Shown one piece after another: positions 8,069-14,738 of a stretch of DNA of 14,738 bases (positions are counted from its first letter, which is position 1; each line of letters begins with the position of its first letter). A program made the position numbers and the translations under genes. Origin of the DNA: Treponema sp. (GTDB lineage: Bacteria > Spirochaetota > Spirochaetia > Treponematales > Treponemataceae); NCBI GenBank assembly GCA_016290335.1, contig JAEETM010000083.1, positions 1 through 14,738 of the forward strand, read 5' to 3'. Under the pieces are notes generated by a model. The model saw nothing but the letters and a program-made list of their open reading frames with translations. It did no database searches and was not told the DNA's origin.

Positions 8069-8125
8069 CAAACTATAAAGTTGTAGTTTAAAATAAGAAG
8101 AGTAGATATGAATAGTAATTTTTTA

Positions 8126-8134
8126 ATTATACCA
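8126..8134 (-). promoter_or_regulatory. Extended -10 promoter for the AAA+ operon
   Basis: On the minus strand the sequence reads TGGTATAAT, a perfect extended -10 element (TGn plus TATAAT). The -35 region at the correct distance (TATCTT, plus 8149-8154) is weak, as is usual for extended -10 promoters. Transcription would start near 8118-8120, leaving a leader of about 90 bases before the AAA+ start at 8026. Confidence 0.6.
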
Positions 8135-8168
8135 TACCTTATTTCAAAAAGATATAGACAATTTCTTC

Positions 8169-8196
8169 TTGCAAGCACTTTTTTTTATGTTATTAT
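8169..8196 (+). promoter_or_regulatory. Promoter of the small RNA/sORF unit
   Basis: TTGCAA (8169-8174), a 16-base spacer, then TATTAT (8191-8196) preceded by TG at 8188-8189, giving an extended -10 of the form TGT-TATTAT. A run of eight T precedes the -10 region. The expected start of transcription is about 8202-8204. It diverges from the AAA+ operon promoter, and the two -10 elements are about 60 bases apart. Confidence 0.6.
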
Positions 8197-8201
8197 AAAG
8201 A

Positions 8202-8415
8202 TGTAATCAGGAACGAGATGAGGACGGACACCGGTTACATGTCAGGGAGGCATAAATGAGAAGTCCGGAAATTTCAGAAAGCGTGTTCGACGCTTATAAT
8301 ACGATGGTATAAAAAAGTCTACCAGCAAGCTTAGTAAGCTGGATTAAATATAAGTGCCAGTCCAAAAATTATGACTGAGAGCACACATAAGGCCGGGGAA
8401 AACCCGGCTTCTTTT
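8202..8415 (+). ncRNA. Structured small RNA of about 210 nt, family unknown, containing an 18-codon ORF
   Basis: A self-contained plus-strand unit bounded by an extended -10 promoter and an intrinsic terminator. Visible pairings are: ATGTAATC with GGTTACAT (8201-8208/8233-8240, one G-U); CGGAC with GTCCG (8225-8229/8263-8267), which would cross the first stem as an H-type pseudoknot; a perfect 6-bp hairpin AAGCGT/ACGCTT with loop GTTCG (8279-8295); CCAGC/GCTGG (8322-8342); and GTGC-CAGTC/GACTG-aga-GCAC (8354-8384). I do not recognise it as 6S, RNase P, tmRNA, SRP or a standard riboswitch. No plus-strand gene follows before the terminator apart from the internal small ORF, so it is either a regulatory RNA, a dual-function RNA or the mRNA of a micropeptide. 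Confidence 0.55.
8256..8312 (+). CDS. Candidate 18-residue small protein MRSPEISESVFDAYNTMV
   Basis: AGGGAGG (8244-8250) stands 5 bases before the ATG, among the best ribosome sites in the window. The ORF ends in TAA and encodes MRSPEISESVFDAYNTMV, which is soluble, mildly acidic and has no transmembrane or toxin-like hydrophobic stretch. It lies in the middle of the structured RNA, with a hairpin (8279-8295) inside the coding region and the possible pseudoknot spanning its ribosome site and start. It could be a true micropeptide, a leader peptide whose translation alters RNA folding, or chance. No homologue is recognised. Confidence 0.4.
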   Translation: MRSPEISESVFDAYNTMV

Positions 8416-8419
8416 TTTT
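8391..8419 (+). terminator. Intrinsic terminator of the small RNA unit
   Basis: GCCGGG (8392-8397), loop GAAAA, CCCGGC (8403-8408), then TTC and a run of eight T (8412-8419). This is a strong factor-independent terminator on the plus strand. It is not bidirectional, because the minus-strand side lacks a T-run. The T-run overlaps the stop codon of the convergent membrane-protein gene (8418-8420). Confidence 0.9.
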
Positions 8420-8915
8420 ATTTATTTGCCCACCCTATAAATCTGAAGAGCAAATCCAGGAGAAGCCCCCGAATTACAAAATAAGCTAAAAATACAATCT
8501 GAATCCCCAGACAAACACCTGCAATTGTCCGCAGGAAATAATATGCAACCGCCGCGCCCACCGGAATCAAAACAACGCCAATCCAGAACCGTCTGCCCCA
8601 GAAAATCAGCTGTAATATATAGAAGACAACGTTAATAATCGTGCACACATACAGCGCTTTTGTAAGCGAAAAGTAATAAAAAAACATAGAAGGAAACGCA
8701 AAAAGAAAATAAAACAGGTACAAAATCCTGAAAAGAACGCCAACCGCATTGCCAATTCCCTGCTCAATTTTATCATCATTATTCACAATCTCGGGGTTAC
8801 GGTTATTCTTTCCCACCTGATTCCCACACACAGGACAAACCAGCGAATCCAAATCCTTAATGCTTTTAATAGGAAAATCAATATCCTTTTTGCAGTTAAT
8901 ACAATATCTAACCAT
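8418..8915 (-). CDS. Small zinc-ribbon membrane protein, function unknown
   Basis: A 165-residue protein. Residues 1-35 hold a treble-clef/zinc-ribbon pattern with two CxxC pairs (C5-C8 in YCINCKK and C27-C30 in VCPVCGNQ). After a short polar linker come about four hydrophobic helices (roughly 56-82, 86-106, 110-128 and 131-150), ending with WANK. This layout, an N-terminal cytoplasmic zinc ribbon and a C-terminal membrane domain, is common among uncharacterised bacterial envelope proteins. It is convergent with the small RNA unit and divergent from the chemoreceptor gene. The ribosome site is weak (TATAGGT next to the ATG), and I see no convincing promoter. No function is assigned. Confidence 0.75.
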   Translation of the reverse strand: MVRYCINCKKDIDFPIKSIKDLDSLVCPVCGNQVGKNNRNPEIVNNDDKIEQGIGNAVGVLFRILYLFYFLFAFPSMFFYYFSLTKALYVCTIINVVFYILQLIFWGRRFWIGVVLIPVGAAVAYYFLRTIAGVCLGIQIVFLAYFVIRGLLLDLLFRFIGWANK

Positions 8916-8948
8916 ACCTATACTTTACCACATTTTTTTGCCAATGCC

Positions 8949-9004
8949 ACAATAAAGTGAAGATAATGTCCAAAAAGTACAATAAAGTGCGTTGAAAGTG
9001 CACT
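8949..9004. repeat. 11-base direct repeats and a palindrome in the divergent intergenic region
   Basis: ACAATAAAGTG occurs exactly at 8949-8959 and 8979-8989, a 30-base period close to three helical turns. It is followed by a related GAAAGTG and the palindrome AGTGCACT (8997-9004). The array lies between the divergent membrane-protein and chemoreceptor genes, about 50-90 bases upstream of the chemoreceptor -35 element. An operator for a dimeric or tandem-binding regulator is plausible, but chance is possible in AT-rich DNA. Confidence 0.45.
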
Positions 9005-9020
9005 AAAATAGAAAATTCCA

Positions 9021-9068
9021 TTTTTTTTTTAAAAAAATATTAACGGATTCACAAAGTTATAGTATAAT
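9021..9068 (+). promoter_or_regulatory. Promoter of the chemoreceptor gene with UP-like A/T tract
   Basis: TTAACG (9040-9045), a 17-base spacer and a perfect TATAAT (9063-9068). Immediately upstream is T10 followed by A7 (9021-9037), which resembles a UP element or bent DNA. The expected start is near 9075, leaving an AT-rich leader of about 100 bases before the ATG at 9179. Apart from a small inverted repeat (TATAA/TTATA, about 9098-9114) I see nothing else in the leader. Confidence 0.65.
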
Positions 9069-9178
9069 ATTTAAGTTAGAGTTTAAAAAGCAGATAATAT
9101 AATTACAAGTTATATTCTAAATATAATAATTTCAAAAAGGTACAATTTATTTTTTCACTTTATTTAGGGAGTATTACT

Positions 9179-11056
9179 ATGAACAACTCTACAGAAAAAC
9201 GAACTATTCCTTTTTGGACTTATCTTGCCGTTGCTGGTATTTATTTTGTACCGCTTCTGCTTTTTATCGCTTGTGGTGAAATGTTTGGCATATTCACAGA
9301 TGCCGAAAACAAAATGTTTCTCCGCCACCCGCTCACAATAACCCTTCTGGTAGCTTCTCTTCTGGAATGTGCCTTACTCTGCCGCTGGATGAAAAGTCTT
9401 TTTGACCGCTACCAGGAAGGAAACCTTTCTGCAGAAATCTTCAATAAACGTGCAAAGTTTATTGCCTTATTCAATATTGCAGCTCCAATTATAAACTCCC
9501 TTTTTATGGGAATGAATGCTACATTAATTCCAAAGATGATGGGAATAACTCTCCAGAACTTCCAGGGTTACAATTCATTTATCATTACCCTGCTCCACGG
9601 ATATGCCTGTGAATGTTCTTTTGGTCTTATTTTCTACGTTCTCTACATCAGATTATTCGAGTCAGCCGTATCAACTGTTCCGTTCACCCGAGAACAAATT
9701 ACTATGTCTCTCACAAAACGAAACCTTCTTACACTGCTCTTTATCCTTTCCGCATCTTTCGTTTTCATCTATGTATTCGTCTATGTTCCAACAAATATCG
9801 AAAAAGGACATCAATATCTTTTAAACAGAATCCTTTTCATTATTCTTTATTCTGTTGCCGACTTTGCCGCAGTAGAAGCTTTGCTCCTCAGTGACATTCG
9901 TTCCTGTCTTAAGGATATAAACAAGATTTCTAACGCCCTTTCCAACAAAAACTACACAGTTGATGATTCCCTTCCAACAAATCGTAGTGAATTAGGCGTT
10001 ATCACACAGAATATCAATTATATGAAATCTGCTATAAAAGATATTCTTAAAACCATTAAAGCTTCCGCAACAGCTGCCCTTGGTCAATCTGCACAGATGT
10101 ATACAAACATGCAGAAAACAACCGATAACGTTCAGATGATTTCTTCTTCAATTCAGAACGTAAACAAACAGGTTCTTCTCCAGTCTGATGGAGTAAACGA
10201 ATCAAACAGCTCGGTAAACAGTATTATCAATAATCTTAAAAACCTTAATGCCGCAATTGAAGATCAGTCTTCAGGTATTGTTGAATCTTCTGCTGCCGTA
10301 GAAGAATTAATTGCAAACATCAACAGCGTAAAAGATATTCTTGCAAAAAATGCAAAGAATGTTGAACAACTTTCTGATGTTTCAGACAAAGGACAGAAAG
10401 TTGTAACAGCAGCCGTAAATGGAACAGAAATTATCCGCCAAAAATCAGAAGGCATTCTCCAGGCAAGTAGCGTAATTCAGAATCTTTCTTCAAGAACAAA
10501 CCTTCTTGCCATGAACGCCGCAATTGAATCTGCACACGCAGGAGAAGCCGGAAAAGGCTTTGCTGTAGTTGCCGACGAAATCCGTAAGCTTTCTATTCAG
10601 ACTGCAACAAACAGTAAGACAATCGATGAAAATCTTACTTCACTTTCTGAATCAATCCAGCAAATTACTACAGATATAAAGGATGTTGAAACTGTATTCT
10701 CTGAAATATACAATCTTACTCTAACTGTAAAAAATCAGGAAGAAGTTATTGCAAACGCTATGCTTGAGCAGACAGCCGGTAACCAGCAGGTTCTTTCCGG
10801 AATGCATTCCATCACCGATTCTTCTAACCGCGTAAAGGATAACTCTACAGAAATCCTTTCTTACGGCGAACAGATTGAGCAGGAAATGTCAAAGCTCACA
10901 TCAGTTTCTACAGAAATTGATGAAAGCATGAGCGACATCAATACAAACTCCGATTCAATTTCCGAGATTGTAAACATAACTTCTTCTGGTGCAAATGATA
11001 TGCAATTGTCAATTAAAGAATTGATGAAGCTTATCGACACCTTTAAGTTAGACTGA
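9179..11056 (+). CDS. Methyl-accepting chemotaxis protein with six-helix membrane sensor
   Basis: A 625-residue chemoreceptor. The N-terminal 236 residues hold about six membrane helices (near 12-33, 51-69, 93-110, 132-156, 182-203 and 216-236) with only short loops, so there is no classical periplasmic ligand domain. A HAMP-like linker follows (about 238-290, with [14 protein letters not shown]). The long cytoplasmic coiled-coil signalling domain has the canonical hairpin tip near residues 439-475 ([20 protein letters not shown], then [13 protein letters not shown]), which binds CheA and CheW. No C-terminal CheR-binding pentapeptide is seen. The start is well supported: AGGGAG lies 7 bases before the ATG. 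The gene has its own promoter, and the RND fusion-protein gene begins 41 bases downstream with no terminator between. Ligand sensing within the membrane or of energy state is inferred. Confidence 0.93.
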   Translation: MNNSTEKRTIPFWTYLAVAGIYFVPLLLFIACGEMFGIFTDAENKMFLRHPLTITLLVASLLECALLCRWMKSLFDRYQEGNLSAEIFNKRAKFIALFNIAAPIINSLFMGMNATLIPKMMGITLQNFQGYNSFIITLLHGYACECSFGLIFYVLYIRLFESAVSTVPFTREQITMSLTKRNLLTLLFILSASFVFIYVFVYVPTNIEKGHQYLLNRILFIILYSVADFAAVEALLLSDIRSCLKDINKISNALSNKNYTVDDSLPTNRSELGVITQNINYMKSAIKDILKTIKASATAALGQSAQMYTNMQKTTDNVQMISSSIQNVNKQVLLQSDGVNESNSSVNSIINNLKNLNAAIEDQSSGIVESSAAVEELIANINSVKDILAKNAKNVEQLSDVSDKGQKVVTAAVNGTEIIRQKSEGILQASSVIQNLSSRTNLLAMNAAIESAHAGEAGKGFAVVADEIRKLSIQTATNSKTIDENLTSLSESIQQITTDIKDVETVFSEIYNLTLTVKNQEEVIANAMLEQTAGNQQVLSGMHSITDSSNRVKDNSTEILSYGEQIEQEMSKLTSVSTEIDESMSDINTNSDSISEIVNITSSGANDMQLSIKELMKLIDTFKLD

Positions 11057-11097
11057 TACAAATAATTCCCATATATCCTCTACTTCCGGGGTGTTTT

Positions 11098-12192
11098 ATG
11101 AAAAAAAAAGTTCTCCGTTTTACAATTTTTGCTCTTGTGGCAGCAGTTTTTGTATTTTTGATTATCCTTGTTACCCGTAAAAAACCGGTTGAAGAAAAAG
11201 AAGAAGCTCTCCCGGCCGTTGTAATTCAAAAGCCTGTAAACGGTAGGCTTGTTGAATCCGTTACAATTTCCGGTTATGTAGAAGCAAACTCCATGATTCC
11301 AGTTGTACCTTTTGTTTCGGGAACAATAACTGAATACCCTGCCCGCGCCGGCGATTTTGTAGAAAAAGATACTCTTCTTGCAAAAATTGATGATGCCCCA
11401 TTCCGCCAGCAGATGCTTCAGGCACAGGCCGCCTATTTTGCCGCACAGAGCACCTTTGAACGAATTGAAAATCTTTATAAATCAGGCTCAACAACCCAGC
11501 AGAATTACGATTCCGCAAAAGCCCAGGCCGACGCCTCCAAGGCTCAGTATGATTTAGCAAAGCTTCAGATGAATTACACAGAAGTTCGTGCTCCTGTTGC
11601 CGGTACAATTCTTATTGCAGACCAGGCAGTCGGAAGCATTGGTAATCAGACTCAGCCGGTTGCAGTTCTTGCAGATTTAACCAATCAGGTTGTCCGCCTT
11701 AAAGTTCCGGAAAAATATTTTGATCTTTTTAACCTTGAACGCAAAACTCTTTCTGTAACGGTAACCCGTCCTGCAGAAAAAAATATGTACGAAGATGCCG
11801 TAACTTCTGCAATAATAGAAAATATTGCTCCTTATGTTTCGCCAGACAGCAAAAACTTTATGGTACTCTGCCGCCTTAATGAGCCGGGTGAACGCTTCCG
11901 CCCTGGAATGTTTGTAAAGGTTCAGGTAGCATACAAAACCTATAACAATGTTCCGATTGTAAGCCTTAAAGCCCGAAAAATGGACGGCTCTTTTTATATT
12001 TATGATGAAGCAACTCAAACTGTAAAGTTTATAGAAGGCAAAGATCTCCCTAACGATGGAGACTCTTTTATTGTACCCGAAGAATACCGCGATTCTTATA
12101 TCGTAATGGATGGTCAGAACTTTATTTTCGACGGTCAGAAGGTACGCATTTTTGAAGATGCTTTGAATGAGGCAATAAGTGAAGGTTTCTGA
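11098..12192 (+). CDS. RND efflux membrane fusion protein (HlyD/AcrA family)
   Basis: A 364-residue periplasmic adaptor. An N-terminal membrane anchor (about 6-26) is followed by the first lipoyl half (near 57-99, VSGTITEYPARAGDFVEKD), an alpha-hairpin (101-162), the second lipoyl half (163-195, VRAPVAGTILIADQAVG) and a beta-barrel ending in RFRPGMFVKV (266-275). There is no lipobox, so it is anchored by the helix and not by lipid. It links the inner-membrane RND pump encoded immediately downstream to an outer-membrane channel. The ATG follows a GGGGTG ribosome site. Its last 14 bases overlap the pump gene, implying translational coupling. The substrate is unknown. Confidence 0.92.
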   Translation: MKKKVLRFTIFALVAAVFVFLIILVTRKKPVEEKEEALPAVVIQKPVNGRLVESVTISGYVEANSMIPVVPFVSGTITEYPARAGDFVEKDTLLAKIDDAPFRQQMLQAQAAYFAAQSTFERIENLYKSGSTTQQNYDSAKAQADASKAQYDLAKLQMNYTEVRAPVAGTILIADQAVGSIGNQTQPVAVLADLTNQVVRLKVPEKYFDLFNLERKTLSVTVTRPAEKNMYEDAVTSAIIENIAPYVSPDSKNFMVLCRLNEPGERFRPGMFVKVQVAYKTYNNVPIVSLKARKMDGSFYIYDEATQTVKFIEGKDLPNDGDSFIVPEEYRDSYIVMDGQNFIFDGQKVRIFEDALNEAISEGF

Positions 12193-14738
12193 GTTTTCTG
12201 TCAAACATCCTATTATCATCTCCATGATTCTGCTCGTACTCGTTGCGTTCGGCTTTTATTCTTTAAGCGGAATGCAGACCGAGTTTATGGAAGATATTTC
12301 CATGCCTCAGGCAATCGTGTACACAGTTTATCCGGGTGCAAGTGCAGAAGATGTTGAAAGCGACATTACAAGAGTTCTGGAAGATTCCTTTGTAACTCTC
12401 CCCCACTTTAAGTCCATAGACAGCCAGTCTTCAAACTCCTTAAGCTGGATTACAATCACCTATGCAGACGGCTACGACCCATATGACCAGCTCACCGAAC
12501 TCAGAAACCGTATTTCCGAGCTGATGAAAAATCTGCCATCCGGTATTTCCGGTGAACCACGTGCATTGGTCGGCGGTATGTCCATGGTGCCTATTATCAG
12601 CTTTTCTGCCAGTGCCGGTAACGATACAGCTCGCCTTACCCAATTCCTTGAAGATGAGCTCACTCCATTGTTAACGCAAATTGATGGTGTTTCCCAGGTT
12701 TCAATTGAAGGCGGAAAAGAACTTGCAGTAAATATTAAAATTGATGTAGACTCCCTCACTTCTAAAGGAATTGCAGTTTCTACGGTTTATCAGGTTTTAA
12801 ATTACGGAAACGTCACTCTGCCACTTGGTAATGCAAGCTATCAGGACAGAGCCATTCAGGTTCGTTATGCCGGTGGCTTTAATTCCCTTGATGATATTAA
12901 AAATCTTCCGGTTGGTGTTGCAGACGGTTCCAGCATAATCCGCCTTAGTGATGTTGCAGAAGTAACCCTTTCGTATCCTGAAAAAAATACTTCCGTTTCT
13001 GATGGCCGTGTTCCGCTTACAATTGTAAATGTAACAAAACGTCTCGATGGCGATACTGTAAAAATCATCAAAAAAGTTAAGAAGGCAATTGCCGAATGTG
13101 AAAAAAATACAAACGGTGCAGTTCAGTTCCATATAATCAGCGACGACAGCCGCATGGTTTACGCTTCCCTTAAAGCCGTTATTAAAAGCGGTTTGATGGG
13201 CGTAATTTTTGCAGTTCTTGTAATTCTGCTTTTTATGGCAGACTGGCGTGCAACTTTAACAATAAGCATTTCCATTCCGCTTTGTATTCTGTTCAGCCTT
13301 ATTGGTTTAAGGGTACTCAATATTTCCCTGAACCTCATGACCCTTTCTGGTCTTGTAATTTCACTTGGTATGGTTGTAGACGGCTCCACCGTTATGCTCG
13401 ACCAGATTTACCGTTACTATAAGCGGCGCAATCCTGAAACCGGAGAAATGGAATACACGGTTACCCAGAGTATTTACAGGGGCTGGGATGAAGTTTCTGC
13501 TTCTATCCTTGCAAGTGCCGCAACTACAATTGTTGTATTTATCCCAATTGCCATGCTCGGAGGTTTGATTGGAAGCGTTCTTCATGCAGTTGCCGTTACA
13601 ATCATTCTTGCAATTTTTTCTTCCTTCCTTGTTGCAGTAGTTATAGTTCCGTTCCTTTTAAAACAATTCCTTTCTGAACAGGGACCAAAGCTTCGCAGCA
13701 AGCCAAGACTGTTTGACCGCGCCATGGAAAAGGTTGAACGCGGCTACCGTAAGCTTCTTGCACTGGCTCTGGAAAACCGGGGCTTTGTTGTTCTTGTTGC
13801 CGTATTCCTTCTTGTATTCTCCGGCTTTATTGCACTTCGCCTGGGCGTTACCTTTATTCCTTCAACCGACTCCGGCGATTTCTACATTTCTACAGAGTTC
13901 CCAATGGGCACCGAAAAAGAACAGACTCACGAAAAAATGCTCGTCGCACAGGATCTGCTTTACAGGTATGTTCCCGAAATTGATAATGTTGTAATTTACG
14001 AAGGACAGGGAGACTCTTCAAACTTTTCTTCAGTTTCTACTCCTCATTACACTTATACTCATGTTGTGCTTGTTCCAGTTTCCGAAAGAAAGCGCGATGT
14101 TCACGATATTATGCTTCAGATTCAGGAGATCTGGGCAGCCGTTTTACCAGATTCAAAGGTTTCTGTTCAGAATGGCGGCTTTGACAAGCTTGTCGGTTAT
14201 GTTTCCGATGGTGGCGGTTATGGTATTACACTCATTTCCGAAGACCTTGATATTCTTTACGAAACCGCTACAAAAATCAAAGATCATCTGGAAGCCGACC
14301 CGGAAGTTATAACAGCAAAGCTCGACACCAATTTTGACACCACCACAATGATTATTGACATGAGCCAGGAGTATTTGAGCTCACTTGGAATTACAAGCTA
14401 CGAAGCCGGTATTACTTCTGCAATACTTTTCCAGGGAATGGATTGCGGACGTTACAAAGACCTTGAAAGCGGCAGCCGTTACGATTTACGCATCACTTCA
14501 AACATCACCGATAAAAACATTACTGCCGATGATATTTCGAACATTCAGATAATTACTCAGGGCGGCCAGAAGGTTTCATTTGCAAACCTTTCGGATATTA
14601 AGGTTGAAAAATCAATTTCGCGAATAAACCATTCCAACCGTGCTAAAAAAATTACAATTACAGCTTCTCTTGTCGGTGAAGATACAACCGGTGTTTCGCA
14701 GCGTGGAAATCAGGTTATTGCAAACAATCCTCTTCCAA
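12179..14738 (+). CDS. RND-family efflux pump inner-membrane subunit, truncated at the window edge
   Basis: An open frame of 853 codons that runs off the right edge; full AcrB relatives are about 1,000-1,050 residues. GTG at 12179 is the chosen start: an in-frame TAA sits directly before it, GAGG lies 6 bases upstream, and the product begins MKVSEFSVKHPIIISMILL, the usual RND amino terminus. Helix 1 is near residues 10-28, a large periplasmic loop covers about 30-330, helices 2-6 follow, and helix 7 lies near 534. The second periplasmic domain is only partly present. Helix 4 reads GMVVDGS: D401 matches one of the two proton-relay aspartates, but the second is replaced by glycine (G402). The pump would export small molecules using the proton gradient together with the fusion protein. 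No TolC-like gene is visible. Confidence 0.92.
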   Translation, partial: MKVSEFSVKHPIIISMILLVLVAFGFYSLSGMQTEFMEDISMPQAIVYTVYPGASAEDVESDITRVLEDSFVTLPHFKSIDSQSSNSLSWITITYADGYDPYDQLTELRNRISELMKNLPSGISGEPRALVGGMSMVPIISFSASAGNDTARLTQFLEDELTPLLTQIDGVSQVSIEGGKELAVNIKIDVDSLTSKGIAVSTVYQVLNYGNVTLPLGNASYQDRAIQVRYAGGFNSLDDIKNLPVGVADGSSIIRLSDVAEVTLSYPEKNTSVSDGRVPLTIVNVTKRLDGDTVKIIKKVKKAIAECEKNTNGAVQFHIISDDSRMVYASLKAVIKSGLMGVIFAVLVILLFMADWRATLTISISIPLCILFSLIGLRVLNISLNLMTLSGLVISLGMVVDGSTVMLDQIYRYYKRRNPETGEMEYTVTQSIYRGWDEVSASILASAATTIVVFIPIAMLGGLIGSVLHAVAVTIILAIFSSFLVAVVIVPFLLKQFLSEQGPKLRSKPRLFDRAMEKVERGYRKLLALALENRGFVVLVAVFLLVFSGFIALRLGVTFIPSTDSGDFYISTEFPMGTEKEQTHEKMLVAQDLLYRYVPEIDNVVIYEGQGDSSNFSSVSTPHYTYTHVVLVPVSERKRDVHDIMLQIQEIWAAVLPDSKVSVQNGGFDKLVGYVSDGGGYGITLISEDLDILYETATKIKDHLEADPEVITAKLDTNFDTTTMIIDMSQEYLSSLGITSYEAGITSAILFQGMDCGRYKDLESGSRYDLRITSNITDKNITADDISNIQIITQGGQKVSFANLSDIKVEKSISRINHSNRAKKITITASLVGEDTTGVSQRGNQVIANNPLP

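Noticed and set aside
8201..8260. Hammerhead ribozyme or guanidine-III-like element in the small RNA
   Set aside because: GATGAG and a GTC are present, but the CUGAUGA core and GAAA partner are missing. The pseudoknot does not carry the conserved guanidine-III bases.
8261..8295. RNase P, SRP or tmRNA resemblance (GTCCGGAAA, GTTCGA)
   Set aside because: Only short scattered matches. There is no tRNA-like end, no CCA and no conserved helices of these RNAs, and the transcript is too short for RNase P or tmRNA.
9021..9037. T10A7 tract as a terminator
   Set aside because: It has no GC-rich stem, and its position just upstream of a -35 element fits a UP-like or bent-DNA role better.
11677..12225. 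182-residue open frame on the minus strand opposite the RND fusion protein
   Set aside because: Composition rich in K, Y, F and N is typical of an antisense shadow. It has no domain and overlaps a clear gene entirely.
1..14738. CRISPR array, insertion sequence, prophage or tRNA genes
   Set aside because: I found no repeat-spacer pattern, transposase or integrase frame, phage structural gene or cloverleaf in either strand.

Overview
The window reads as a compact, low-to-moderate GC bacterial chromosome segment with strong Shine-Dalgarno signals and a Gram-negative style envelope: an RND efflux pair, a signal-peptide-bearing phosphatase and a chemoreceptor. A spirochaete of the Treponema type is my best guess from protein style and base composition. 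No rRNA or other marker gene fixes this.

Left block (4-8026, all minus strand). Six tightly spaced genes run from 8026 down to the left edge. In order of transcription they are a 738-residue CDC48/SpoVK-like AAA+ ATPase, a 490-residue AAA+ ATPase with a zinc ribbon and a Lon-like ATPase module but no protease domain, an ArfB-type GGQ ribosome-rescue hydrolase, a HAD-NUDIX fusion, a 12-helix MFS transporter and an exported purple-acid-phosphatase-like metallophosphoesterase. Gaps are 11-72 bases and I see no terminator between the genes, so they may form one operon. The only good promoter is an extended -10 near 8126-8134. The 5' leader carries a perfect complement of the first gene's Shine-Dalgarno sequence.

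Middle (8027-9178). A short plus-strand transcription unit (about 8202-8415) diverges from the AAA+ operon. It has an extended -10 promoter, several hairpins, a possible 5' pseudoknot, an 18-codon ORF with a near-perfect Shine-Dalgarno sequence, and a strong intrinsic terminator. I cannot assign it to a known RNA family, and it is the most novel-looking element here. A convergent minus-strand gene encodes a small zinc-ribbon membrane protein whose stop codon lies in the terminator T-tract. An AT-rich divergent intergenic region follows, with 11-base direct repeats 30 bases apart and a clear promoter for the chemoreceptor gene.

Right block (9179-14738, plus strand). A methyl-accepting chemotaxis protein with a six-helix membrane sensor is followed after 41 bases by an RND membrane fusion protein. 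That gene overlaps by 14 bases a GTG-started RND inner-membrane pump, which runs off the right edge. The close spacing suggests that sensing and efflux may be co-expressed. No outer-membrane channel gene is visible.

There are no tRNA or rRNA genes, CRISPR arrays, insertion sequences or obvious prophage genes in the window.
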